Made by a program: the position numbers and the translations under genes | Notes under the pieces: generated by a model | Told to the model about the DNA's origin: nothing | The model's database searches: none | Seen by the model: only the letters and a program-made list of their open reading frames with translations | In this document: piece after piece, positions 49,192 to 59,448 of the stretch | How positions within the stretch are numbered: position 1 is the stretch's first letter | Layout of the letters: each line of letters begins with the position of its first letter | Source of the DNA: Adenanthera pavonina | Taxonomy: Eukaryota; Streptophyta; Magnoliopsida; Fabales; Fabaceae | Assembly (NCBI GenBank): GCA_026686845.1 | Contig: JAIVEN010000012.1 | Span: forward strand, 8,558,501-8,622,500 | Length of the DNA stretch: 64,000 nt | Reading direction: 5' to 3'

Positions 49192-50789
49192 CCACGAAAC
49201 TGTTGGTAAAAAAAGAAGAATAAGAAGAAACCACCAAATTATTGGATTGATTAGTAGGGGTTGATTCAACTTAATCATGGATTTTGAGTTTGATACGTGA
49301 AAATGCAGCAATATGGAGTAGTAGGAATGCTCATCCTTATGGTACCTATCAGGCCTTAAATTCGAATTAGTTTAGATCATGTTAAAATTTTCATAACTCA
49401 AGTGAGACAAACTTCAGAATATCAGTTGTGAGACAGATTTCAAAATACCGAATGAACATACGAAAATGCACATGCGAAAAGAAGAAGAAGAAGAGGAACA
49501 TGCAAAGTGTACTGTATCCATAGTAGGGTACGACCCGTGTGCGTACGAGAAACTAAAACCTCACATGGGTTAGCCTTAAATGAGGGAGAAAGTGTCGTGA
49601 AGGAAAGAAGTACCCTTATTTAAAAACATTTTTCTGTTATCTAAATTTTTAAATAAACTATTTTACTGCAATCATGCTCTTCCGTTCAACCAATGTACTG
49701 TAATGCAGTTGAGGCATTGAATTAGAGATGAGATGACTGTTCAATAAAAGGAAATAAAAGTGGTTAAGGTCTTAGCATGAAGTTTTTGTCTTTGAAAATG
49801 CCTCTCATCAACAATAGTGGCTCATGTTCAGTACCGAATCAGGGGACAGGAGAGAGATACCCACCCCCCACCCCCCACCCCTCCCCCCTCCCCCGGGGGC
49901 GTCGGGATGCGTGCGGCGGGGAGGAACATGGGTTGGTTTGCTTAGTGTTCATTTTGACCCAACTAGAAGGGAGGACAATGCCATCAGTGTTAAGTCAAAT
50001 CAGTTCCTTTCTCACCGTCTTTTCATTAATTAACTGAGCAAAATTTTAAATTTTGTCATAAATATAAGATTTTTTTAATATTATATAATATTTATTATAT
50101 ATTATTAAGATGTTATTTTTTTTTTTAAAATTAATATAATTAATTAATTTTAACTCTTATTTTAGATTTATGTGATTCACTCAAAAAAGTTTTTTTTTAC
50201 TATTTTTTCACAAAATATTTAATATATTTGCATTTTTTAAAGAACATACTTGATATCTCTAATTAAAAGGTAACTCCTACCAATTAAATCAAATATTTGC
50301 TAATTTTAAAAAATTATATTAAAGACTAGATGAGTAAAATGTTTTTACAATCATTTGGCCTGGTCTATAACTTAAATAATCCCCAAGGAAAATTCCCATC
50401 TTCACCAAAGTTTGAATTTGATTAATAAATAGAACAGCAATCATAGGGAATAATATAAAGTACATTGAACTGATCGGCCAGAAAAAAAGAAGTACAGTGA
50501 ACTGATCTAATATTAATTTTACTTTAAACTAAGGAGATGATAAATTGAAGAAACAATACACACAAATATGTATTGCCTAAATTCACTTTTTTTAAATTGA
50601 AAGCATATGAACATGGAGATTGTGCTTGATTTCTAAGGAAATTTCTCATTCCTTCATTTAGTTTTCGAGATATATGGAATATAAGTTATTAGATGAAATT
50701 CTACACTATCTTCATGCTCAGTCCCAGTGGAATTTCAGCCATTAGATGAAATCCTCAATCACATCATGTGATTCCCGTATCTTAAAAAA
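49192..50789. other. No recognised gene; contains a C-rich tract
   Basis: A proline-rich frame over the C-rich tract (49777-50037) is a composition artefact. The block at about 50700-50750 (CATGCTCAGTCCCAGTGGAA...TTCAGCC) resembles 47275-47310, a short repeat of unknown origin. Confidence 0.4.
49858..49905. repeat. C-rich low-complexity tract
   Basis: Nearly pure C runs of 4-7 separated by single A, T or G, ending in CCCCCGGGGG. On the minus strand this is a dense G-run tract able to form a G-quadruplex; the C strand could form an i-motif. It stands out in otherwise AT-rich DNA. Confidence 0.9.
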
Positions 50790-51129
50790 GTAAGCACCAG
50801 GATAGACATTAGATGAACTTTCAGTTCTTGGAATGCTCTGACACCTGTCATCCCAAATGAAAGATCAATCCTTGCAGGTGAGTCTAGTCAATGATATAAC
50901 AAGCTGAGAAAATCCCTTGATGAACCTTTGGTAGTAACTAGCCAATCCCAAGAAGCTAGGAATTTCAATCACTGATTGTGGTCTCTCCCAATTCAATACT
51001 GCCTCCACTTTACTGTGGTCCACTGCTACTTCTTCTGCAGAAATCACATGACCCAGAAATTTCACTTCCCATAGCCAGAACTCATATTTACTAAGTTTGG
51101 TGTACAGTTGGTGATTCTGCAACACTTGC
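50790..51129 (-). pseudogene. Gypsy RT fragment (copy of 11.75-12.09 kb)
   Basis: An open stretch on minus (51125-50865) reads HQLYTKLSKYEFWLWEVKFL, GHVISAEEVAVD, VLNWERPQSVIEIPSFLGLA and YYQRFIKGFS, the RT thumb/connection region of the same chromovirus family. It ends precisely at the family B LTR, at the same base as at 12087, with the target CTTGC (51125-51129) preserved. Confidence 0.88.
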
Positions 51130-51957
51130 TGTTAGGTTGGTTGGTTACCTAAGAGGAGAGTGAATTGAGTGATGTAAGATTTTTGTCTGCTTTGGATCAC
51201 AACCCAATTTCACTAAGTGTGCAGCAAAACATGGATAAACAGTGAGAGTTGAGTGCAGCAATTGAATAGAGAAAATGAAGAACAATACACCAATTAGTAG
51301 CATCAAATTTTGGATGTGGAAATTCATCTATTGACTGTTATAGAAGTATTTTCACATTTTGGAGATTTGAAATTCGAATTTTGAAAGAAAAAATTCGCAT
51401 GTTTTTCAACTTTAATATATATTAATATCAGATTTGCTTGATCTAACTTATTTAAAACATATGATAACAAGATTAAGTAACTTTCAAAGATTAATCCTAT
51501 CTCAAAACCTAAGTGAACAAAATATACCTAGTGACTAGGTCTTTAAATGTTGAGTTTCACTTCCACTTGGTTATTTCCTTCTTGGCATGCTCCCTTCTGA
51601 TCTTTCACTTTTGGAGCATCATTTCTCTTCTTCTTTGTTGAGTGAGGCATTATATTGATTTCCATTTCGGTATTCCAATGCTTACTTTTCTTAATTGGAC
51701 TAACCTACATTTAATATATTACACTTACAAATCAAGTAGTTAGTCCAGTTTATATATCCAATTTATATTATTCATTGTAAAAGTACATTGGATATATTTA
51801 CACATAGCATGATATATGTATTATAACTATAATTAAATATATGCTAATGCACATTTTACTTCTTTAAGGAACATTATATATGTCAGATACATATGATGCA
51901 TTTATTCCTTATTACTCTATATTTGTCATCATAAAAAATTATATTATACTAAACTTC
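51130..51957 (-). mobile_element. Deleted family B LTR, copy of the 12088-14344 solo LTR
   Basis: It starts TGTTAGGTTGGTTGGTTACC and, in two deletion-separated blocks, follows the solo LTR (to about 51290, a short piece at 51300-51400, then 51400-51957 = 13800-14337). Only a small part of the palindrome array remains. The right end stops a few bases before the LTR terminus and joins copia pol sequence. Confidence 0.82.
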
Positions 51958-52019
51958 ATAAAAAAAACTTAGGGATCAAGTGAATAATTGTGCATTTATT
52001 TCTTAAATTAAACCTAAGT

Positions 52020-53470
52020 GTACTGAAGAGGTTTTAACAGATGAATACTGGATCTAGCTATACAAGAAGAACTTAATCAGTTTGAAAGAAGTCAGGTTTG
52101 TAACTTAGTACCTAAGCCCAAGAACCACCCTATTACTGGAACTAAAAGGGTTTTTAAGAACAAACTTGATGAATTAGAAACAATAATAAGAAATAAAGTT
52201 AGAGTAGTGGGTAAAGGATATAATCAGGAAGAAGGCATTGATTATGAGGAAACTTTTGTTCCAATTACAAGATTGGAAGCAATAAGAATTCTCTTAGCCT
52301 ATGCCTACATTAGATATTGTGTTGCATCAAATGGATGTAAAAAGTGCTTTTCTGAATACGTATATCATGGAAGAAGTTTATGTTGATCCACCTCCAGGTT
52401 TTGAGGATTCAACTAAACCAAACCATGTATATAAACTGAAAAAAACTCTATATGGCTTAAAATAGGCACCTAGCCTGGTATGAGAGACTGAGTATTTTTC
52501 TAATTGAAAAAGGTTTTAATAGGGAAAAAGTTGATACAACCTTGTCAACTAAAAGACAATATAAAGACTTCTTATTGTACAAATTTATGTTAATGACATT
52601 ACATTCGGTGCTACTAATAAGTTTTTGTGCAAAAACATTTCAAAGCTAATGCAGAGTGAATTTGAGATTTCAATTATGGATGAACTGAACTTCTTCCTTG
52701 GATTGCAAATCAAATAATGTGATGATATCTTTCTTAATCAATCAAAGTAACTCAAGGAGCTGCTGAAAAGGGTTGGAATGGAACATGCTAAACCTATAGG
52801 AACTCCTATGGCCTCTGCAATTAAACTTGACATGGATGAAGAAGGAAAACTCTTTGATATAACTCAATATAGGAGAATGATTGATTCCCTGCTGTATTTG
52901 ATTGCAAGTAGACTTGAAATTATGTTTAGTGTCTGCGTGTATGCTAGGTTCCAACCATGTCCCAAAGAGTCTCATGCAATAGCTGTGAAGAGGATTTTCA
53001 AATATTTGCTGGGAATATTGCAAATGCCAGGTCAAAAATAGATAGGAAGAGCATAAGTGAAACTTGCCAGTTCTTAGTAGGCTCTCTAGTGTCATGGCTC
53101 AGCAAAAACCAAATAATATAGCTCTCTCCAGAGCAGAAGCTAAGTATGTTGCAATAGGTAGTTGTTATGCACAAGTTCTTTTTATGAAGCAGTAGCTAGA
53201 AGATCTTGAGATTGAAATGAAGGAAATCCTAAGAAGATGTGATAATCAAAGTGCCATCAACATCACAAAGAATCCTGTCATGCATTTAAGGACAAAACAT
53301 ATTGAAGTAAGGTATCACTTCATAAGAGATCACGTTTTGAAAGGGGACGTCAAGTTGGATTTGTCCTTACTAAAGATGAACTTGCAGATATTCTAACAAA
53401 GCCACTTGCAGAATATAGACATGGTAAAATTAGAAGAGAATTAGGAATGGTAAATCCTAATGAGTTATAA
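52020..53470 (+). pseudogene. Copia reverse transcriptase and RNase H
   Basis: Copia RT motifs occur in order on + in changing frames: EELNQFER..VCNLVPKPKN (52065-52125), GTKRVFKNKLDE (52138-52170), RVVGKGYNQEEGIDYEETFVP (as two pieces, 52205-52265), HQMDVKSAFLN (52325-52360), PPGFED, YKLKKTLYGLK (to 52460). The catalytic YVDD appears as YVND (52586-52597), so one active-site aspartate is changed. RNase H follows: DRKSISETCQFLVGSLVSWL (53041-53100), YVAIGSCYAQ and LRTKHIEVRYHFIRDHV (53285-53335). The motif normally reading DADYAG just before 53041 is deleted. Clearly inactive. Confidence 0.9.
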
Positions 53471-53754
53471 GTATTTTCTGAAATCTCTCTTAATCTTATG
53501 ATTTAGTTGATAATAATGCTAACTTAAGCATCAGAGTATCTATAAATTTGTTTTGCAGGTACTTCTTAATTTGAAATAACGAAAATCTGATAAAATGAAG
53601 TGCCATGCACATTGAAATGAAGTTATAATGAAAAGAAAAGGCTTATAGGGATAATACAGCTATCTGGAAGTGTTTATGAGTTTTTCAATATGGTTATTTG
53701 CATAACCCCACAGCCTTATGCTAAAAATGAATTGATTTTCTGTTGTCCATAGTC

Positions 53755-54240
53755 TCTGTGTGAGAGGTTATTCGGATAACATATGAGGCTTTTCATGAAA
53801 ATGAGAGCTTACGTGAACCTCTTGTCTCTGTGAAGCTCAATTTTCGGATAAGGTCATGACCTTATGCACATAACCTACCTTGTTTGCTTCTTTGTGTGTG
53901 CTTTGTGAAATTCGATTCCAAGATAACCTGCCTACCTTATCCACATAATGTTACATCCAGAGGAGAAGTTCCCAAAGTAAGTACGTTATTCTCATGAGAT
54001 AGCAAGGTTATCCAGATAACATGTTGATTGTCAACGTTTTGTGTGCTCTTTGTGAAACTCCTTTTCATGATAACGTGAGATGCTTGTCCGAATAACTCTT
54101 CTCTTCTCTCCTCTACCTCAACCTGGTTATGCGGACAACCTAAGGACCTTATCCGCATAACCCAGCAAAATCGTGCCTCTGTATTTACTTTCTAGAGCTC
54201 ATTATACGCATAACCCCCATACGTTATGCGCATAACCTCA
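53755..54240. repeat. Palindromic GGTTATCCGCATAACC array between pol and ORF3
   Basis: At least eight variants of GGTTAT-N4-ATAACC occur here (e.g. 53767, 53850, 53935, 54007, 54125, 54150, 54205, 54219). The same motif recurs in the 3' LTR (57215-58820), so it is shared between two parts of one element. Confidence 0.88.
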
Positions 54241-54432
54241 AGACTATATATAGGAATCTTTCATTTTCAACAGTCTCTTGTGCGGAAAACCTAGCCCTAC
54301 CCTTAAAATCTCCATTCGTGCTCCTCAATCTTTCCAAAATCTCCTAAGTTCCATTTAATTTCTTGTATTCAAACTACTTTTCGGCCTATTCTAAACCTCT
54401 TTCACCATTTCAAATCATCTGGAATCACTGCT

Positions 54433-56595
54433 ATGACTAAGACTAAAGGAGGAGACCAAGGGGAACGATCACAGCATAACATAAAGTCCAATTATGCAAC
54501 AAAATCACCAAGTCAAGGGAAAAGGAAAGCTAAAGCTGGGTCGATCATTCCTAAAAAGAAGCCCAAAACTCCAAAACGAAGGAAATCCCAGAATTTGAGC
54601 CTCAAGCTGACACACGTGTAAGTTCATTTGCTACTAAGTTTGAGCAAGCTTTAATTACAGATGAGCTTATTAGCATAAGGATTTGGAAGGAGTCATATAA
54701 GGTTGGCATTAAGAAATGTAAGGTAGTCAAGCCTCATTTTATTAAACTGGAAGAATTTCTCGTGAGGAATAAGTTTGAGTCAGTAGGGCACTTAGAAAAC
54801 TATTGAGGATTAATATAATTAAGGAAAGAATATGATGAGGAGGTTGTACGTGCATGGTACAATTATCTAAGGATTAACAATGAAATAAAAGTGCTTGAAG
54901 TGAGGCTTAGGAAAAGATGGATAGCACTGCACCCTGATTTACTTACTGAGATTCTGAGTTTGCCTACTGGAGGAATTAGAGTAAACATTGATACTACAAA
55001 GTATCCCCCTGAGAATGAAAATGTTGATGAAGACATTGGAGGGGAAGCAAACTACAAATGGAGCACAATTGTATCTAGGTTACTCAGACAAAGACCAAAT
55101 GTGCCTTCTGAGGGGAAGATAGCTCCAACACATAAGTACTAAGAACAGGGCACTCCACTACATTGTTTCTCACATGTTCTTTAACAAGAGTGGAGGCTTC
55201 AATTATCTGTCCAAAGGAGAATTCCAAGTCATGCTGTTGCTGATAAAGGGAAAATCGGTGAATGTGGCTGATATCATCCTGCAGAGAATATGGAAGGCAA
55301 GAACCTATAGGCAGGACTCACAGTTGCCATATGGGCATATCATAACCAAAATCCTGAAGTTTCACAACATTTTGTATATTAAGAGAGCCCCTACACCGCT
55401 TCTAGAAGAGTTCAATGAGAAAGTTCTACAAAAGATGGGGATGAGTCTGGAAAATAGTAGTTAGGTTGACAAGAAAAGAGATACTGAAGCAGGTTCTGAA
55501 TCCATAGATGCTTCAAAGAGTCTTACAGTTAGTGATTCTAGTTCCTCTCCTTCTACACCTACTGAACCACATCAACCCTTGCATCCTAAACCTCATACCC
55601 CTACTCTTACACCAAGCAAACCTAATGAAATCCCAGCTACTGATCTGCCTACACCTTCTAACATTCGTACCCTGTACCAGAACCTATTCCATATTGCCAT
55701 GGCCACCAGGAAAGAACACAGAGATGATATGATTAATCTTGGGTATTTCATTGTTGAGATGCAAGAAAAATTTAAGATCAAACTTGAAAATCTTACCCAA
55801 GAAGTAAAATTCCTGCGTGAGCAAATAACATATGGTGTTCTTCAGTCTTCCTCATCACCAATTTAACCACCTCCTCCTACCTACACTGAACCTACTGCTC
55901 CTGCATAGTCTGCACTTGATGATATAGCCATTCCTTTCATCTCTAAGTCTCCTGCTTTATTAGAGGATCTATGTCCTAACTTGGATTATGAACTTGAGGA
56001 GGAAACTGATAGGGATCAGGATAGAGCCCTAGTTTCTTTACCTGAAGGTGATTTCATTCACCAAATTTATCTTTATTACTGTAGACAAGAGATCAATGCT
56101 CTCTTTCCTTCTCTACCTGACCCAATTTCTTTTGAGGGCATCAGCTATCTTGCTGAGGCTACTGTGCAAGAAATTATCACCATTCCCTTTGATTTTGATC
56201 ACTCTCTTGCACCCCTTCCTACTGTCTCACCTCTACCGGTAATGCCTGATATACCCTTCATTCATGTGTTCTCTTCTATGCCACATATCCCTGCTAATGT
56301 GCCACTTCAGCCTATCCTAGTGTCCACTATTCCAACTCAATCTTCCACATTCTCCCTTTCCTTGGATAAGAGACTTCAAAGAATTCAGGAGTGGAAAACT
56401 AAACTTAATTAGGACATAGCTCAAATTGATGCTGAAGCACCTTAATTCCCTCCTATTGCTGATGACAAAAAGGGGGAAAAAGAAGATAAAGAGAAAGAAG
56501 AGAAAGAAGATAAAGAAAAGGGAGAAAAAGAGAAGAAGAAAAAGAAGAAATCTAAGAAAAAGAAAAAATCCACTCCTTCACAAAAAGAAACTTAA
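54433..56595 (+). pseudogene. ORF3 downstream of copia pol, plant transposon protein-like
   Basis: The frame starts at 54433 (MTKTKGGDQGERSQHN, Lys-rich N-terminus) and stays largely open to 56595, broken by a few stops and a frame change near 55142. The central part (about 54640-55460) reads FIKLEEFLVRNKFESVGHLE, VVRAWYNYLRINNEI, ALHYIVSHMFF, KGEFQVMLLLIKGKSVNVAD and LPYGHIITKIL, like the 'putative plant transposon protein' domain (Pfam Transposase_32 as I recall it). A Pro/Ser/Thr-rich linker (55500-55650), a short coiled-coil-like part (55690-55830), another Pro-rich part (56160-56390) and a very Lys/Glu-rich tail (56470-56590) follow. SIRE elements carry an extra ORF at this place, sometimes called envelope-like; no signal peptide or membrane segment is evident here. 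Function unknown. Confidence 0.72.
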
Positions 56596-56840
56596 ACTAG
56601 ACTTGTTGTTTTGTTATGTTTATATGTTTTTCTGTTATGTTTGTATGTTGTTTTTGTACTTATAATGACTGCTTATAATACAATGGATCCCTTTCTATGA
56701 ATCTTGTTCATTCTTGGTGTTCTTTATTCTAAAAAATGTGTACTACATTATTTTACTTTATTTATACTATGCACATATTAAGGGGGAGCTTTGTGCAAAC
56801 CCAAGTACTAATAATATGTTAAAGTTGTTTTTTCATCATC

Positions 56841-56854
56841 AAAAAGGGGAAGAA
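56841..56854 (+). other. Polypurine tract of the family C element
   Basis: AAAAAGGGGAAGAA directly precedes the 3' LTR, after the conserved TTTTCATCATC leader also seen at 26992 and 38479. Confidence 0.85.
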
Positions 56855-57248
56855 TGTTAATTCAGAGGTTTTGATAATTCTAAACAAATGAGCTTAGAAA
56901 TCCAATATCAAAGGAACACAAGTAACATGAAGAACGAAGTTGGAGTTTCCTAAAGGTTGAAGAATTGTTTCACATATTTTAGGAAGCTATTTGTAAAAGA
57001 AGGCAAATAAGCTTTGAATTTCAATTCACCAATATTAAATAAGATGTCTAATTGAATGATTAATGATTAGCTTACGATTTCAAAATCCTTTTCATGAAAA
57101 GAGCTTCTAAGTGTTCACTTTGTTTTCATGAAAATATTTTAGCTTATGGGAATAAAGTCTCAATTTCAAATATGTTTCTAAATGTTTATCTTGTTTTCAT
57201 GAAATTGTTTTACCTTATGCACATAACCATTTAAGGTTATAAGGATAA

Positions 57249-58261
57249 TGATGAAAGACCCAAGCGGAACTCGTCCGATCAAACCTTCAATGACTTGGAA
57301 TGAACCATGAATCGTGCTAGAATCAAATAAGGACGCACGAACAGCAAAGAAAGCATGAGGAGAGAAAATATGTGAATATGAAAATTAAGAAGAAAATAAT
57401 GCGCGAAAATAACTAGAAAATAAGAAATATATGTTGGTCAATAGGGTAAGACCCTAAGAGAACCCGTCTCTTAGAACTATAGTCTTGGGACGCCACAAAG
57501 GAAAACCACTCCTTTGATAAGTCTAAGAATTCTCTCAAGAACACAAGGGATACAAGAGAAAAACTTACAAGAAAGAACATAAGTTCTAAAAATTCATTCT
57601 CATTAATCTGTCTTTTATCAAAAGTACATAGGTAGCTCCTTATATAAAAAAATAAGGTAACCAAAACCCTAGGCTAAAATAAAAAATGAAAATTACAATA
57701 AAAATAGAGAAAATAATCAAATCTAATCAATCCTAAAGAAGATACCATAATCTAAATGAAAAAGGAAACAAAATATTCCTCAAATCAATCAAAAGGTTGT
57801 ACCTTTTTTACTTTAACTAATAGAAAATTCTAGAGCCTAAATTTTAAAAATAGGAAAAAACAAAAACTTAATATCCAAGACAATCTTTGAGCATATGCCT
57901 TATTTCTAAAAATTTAATAATAATAAAAAAATGAAAATTCTAAATAAAATAGAATAAAGAAGATTCCTTTTTAGTTGATCACATGATCACTTAAGTAATC
58001 TCCTCTAAATGGGCTCTCTTTAGGCTTGGATCTATAACTTGCAAGGAAGAGAACATGATCAAGCTTTTTGGACTTCTTGGGCTAGATCATCTATGCCTTG
58101 CAATGGAACTTTAGCCTCCCAAGCTTGATTTCTAAGTGATGAAGCTTCCTTTTTATGCTTTACAATTTGTCCAAGGACCCTCAACATTTCATGCCTCAAG
58201 TGTACTCTATCAGATAAAGACTCAATCTTAAAGTTTTTCCAATCCCTATTCTTCAATTTCA
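57249..58261 (-). mobile_element. Unclassified insertion in the family C LTR
   Basis: It interrupts the palindrome array with sequence of different composition. It may start TGATGAAAGACCC and end CTTCAATTTCA; flanking ATGAAAG-like copies (57251 and 58261) may be a target duplication, but limits are uncertain. A minus frame (58262-58059) reads LSDRVHLRHEMLRVLGQIVK and KVPLQGIDDLAQEVQ; I do not recognise it. Confidence 0.5.
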
Positions 58262-58921
58262 TGAAAAGGGATTGAGGTTATTCGCATAACACATCTTGGG
58301 GACCATGTTCTTAAGTTTGTCCAGGTGGTTATCCTGACAAGGTAGGTACCTTATTCGCATAAGGGAGTGAACAGTGAAGGCAAATTGTACTATGTAGCCT
58401 GTTATTCACATAATCTAGGGAGGTTATCCACATAACATGTGTCATAGAGCATCTGGATTCTTCTCTGTTAAATAGGTTATCAGCATAATCTAGCGAGGTT
58501 ATCCGCATAACCCAGCGAGGTTATCCGCATAACCTATGTTTTAGAGTACTTGGACTTTCCTCAGTTAAACAGGTTATCCTCATAACCTTGGTAGGTTATC
58601 CTAATAACCTAAGTTTTACAAAAATTTAGTTTAGGAAAAACTTAACATTATCCTAACAACGAAGTAGGTTTTCATAAAAATATTTTTGAGCTAAAACTTA
58701 GTCATTCTAGGAAGTACCTTATCCGTATAACCTAGTTAGGTTATCCATATAAAGAAAGGACTACGTTGAAAACAAAAGCAAATAGTCACCTGTTATTCAC
58801 ATAACCTGAGGAGGTTATCTGCATAACTTCTGTCAGATGCATTTAATGCAGGAGGTGAACAACTATTTTTCTGAGAGTAACAACTAGTCTTTGTTTCCAA
58901 TGGATAGTTTTGCTCCAAAAC

Positions 58922-58929
58922 TATAAATA
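58922..58929 (+). promoter_or_regulatory. LTR TATA box (family C)
   Basis: TATAAATA followed by GGACACCATTCAAGTTGTTG, similar in layout to families A and B. Lies just after the last palindrome of the array. Confidence 0.6.
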
Positions 58930-59448
58930 GGACACCATTCAAGTTGTTGGGTAATGAGAAAAAACATAAAAATGCTAAAACGCAACAGAATTAATTACTA
59001 ATTCTTTCAAAGCTTACCTACCCTCGGTTTAGCTCATTCAGCGTACTTAAACTTTCATATCTACTCTTTTGAGAGAGAGTTTTCATTCTATGTATTTATA
59101 GACATTTGTAGATAGTACTTAGTGTGAGAATACACTAGGAGAGTTGCTCTTACTCTTGAGTGAGAAGAGTGAGAGAGATTTGTATAGCTCAAAGTTCAGG
59201 CTGGTATTGTATTGAAGTCATTGCAAGAACCCATTCAAATCTTGCAAGAGATAGTAGAGAAATCTCAAGTGTTAACTTAAGGACTGGACGTAAGTCAAGT
59301 GAAGTTGACCGAACCAGGATAAATCACTGTGTCCCATTCTCATTGTTTTTTATTACTTATACTTTGTTTTTCCATAATCTGTTATTATCACTATTGTATT
59401 TCAAACCTCCTAATTCAACCCCTTCTTGGGAAGCCAGCTGAATTAATA

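Larger units (their letters stand above)
51958..59448 (+). mobile_element. Family C SIRE-like copia, 5'-truncated
   Basis: On + it holds RT and RNase H (about 52020-53470), a palindrome-rich spacer, a long downstream ORF3 (54433-56595), a polypurine tract (56841-56854) and a 3' LTR (56855-59448). The 5' LTR, gag, protease and integrase are missing; the left border is the abrupt join to the family B LTR fragment at about 51957. Pol followed by an extra long ORF and large LTRs is the SIRE/Maximus plan. Confidence 0.85.
56855..59448 (+). repeat. Family C 3' LTR
   Basis: It starts TGTTAATTCAGAGG and ends CCAGCTGAATTAATA, so its termini are the inverted TGTTAATTCAG / CTGAATTAATA. It contains many GGTTATCCGCATAACC-type palindromes (57215-57250 and 58270-58820), a 1-kb insertion (57249-58261), a TATA box, and the AAATCTCAAGT...AGGATAAATC block (59250-59325) ending in CAACCCCTTCTTGGGAAGCC. 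No 5' partner is present. Confidence 0.85.

Noticed and set aside
49777..50037. Proline-rich protein gene
   Set aside because: The frames are open only because of the C-rich tract; no start context, domain or flanking exon.
54433..56595. Calling ORF3 an envelope gene
   Set aside because: No signal peptide, transmembrane helix or fusion-like segment can be seen; the label rests only on position in related elements.
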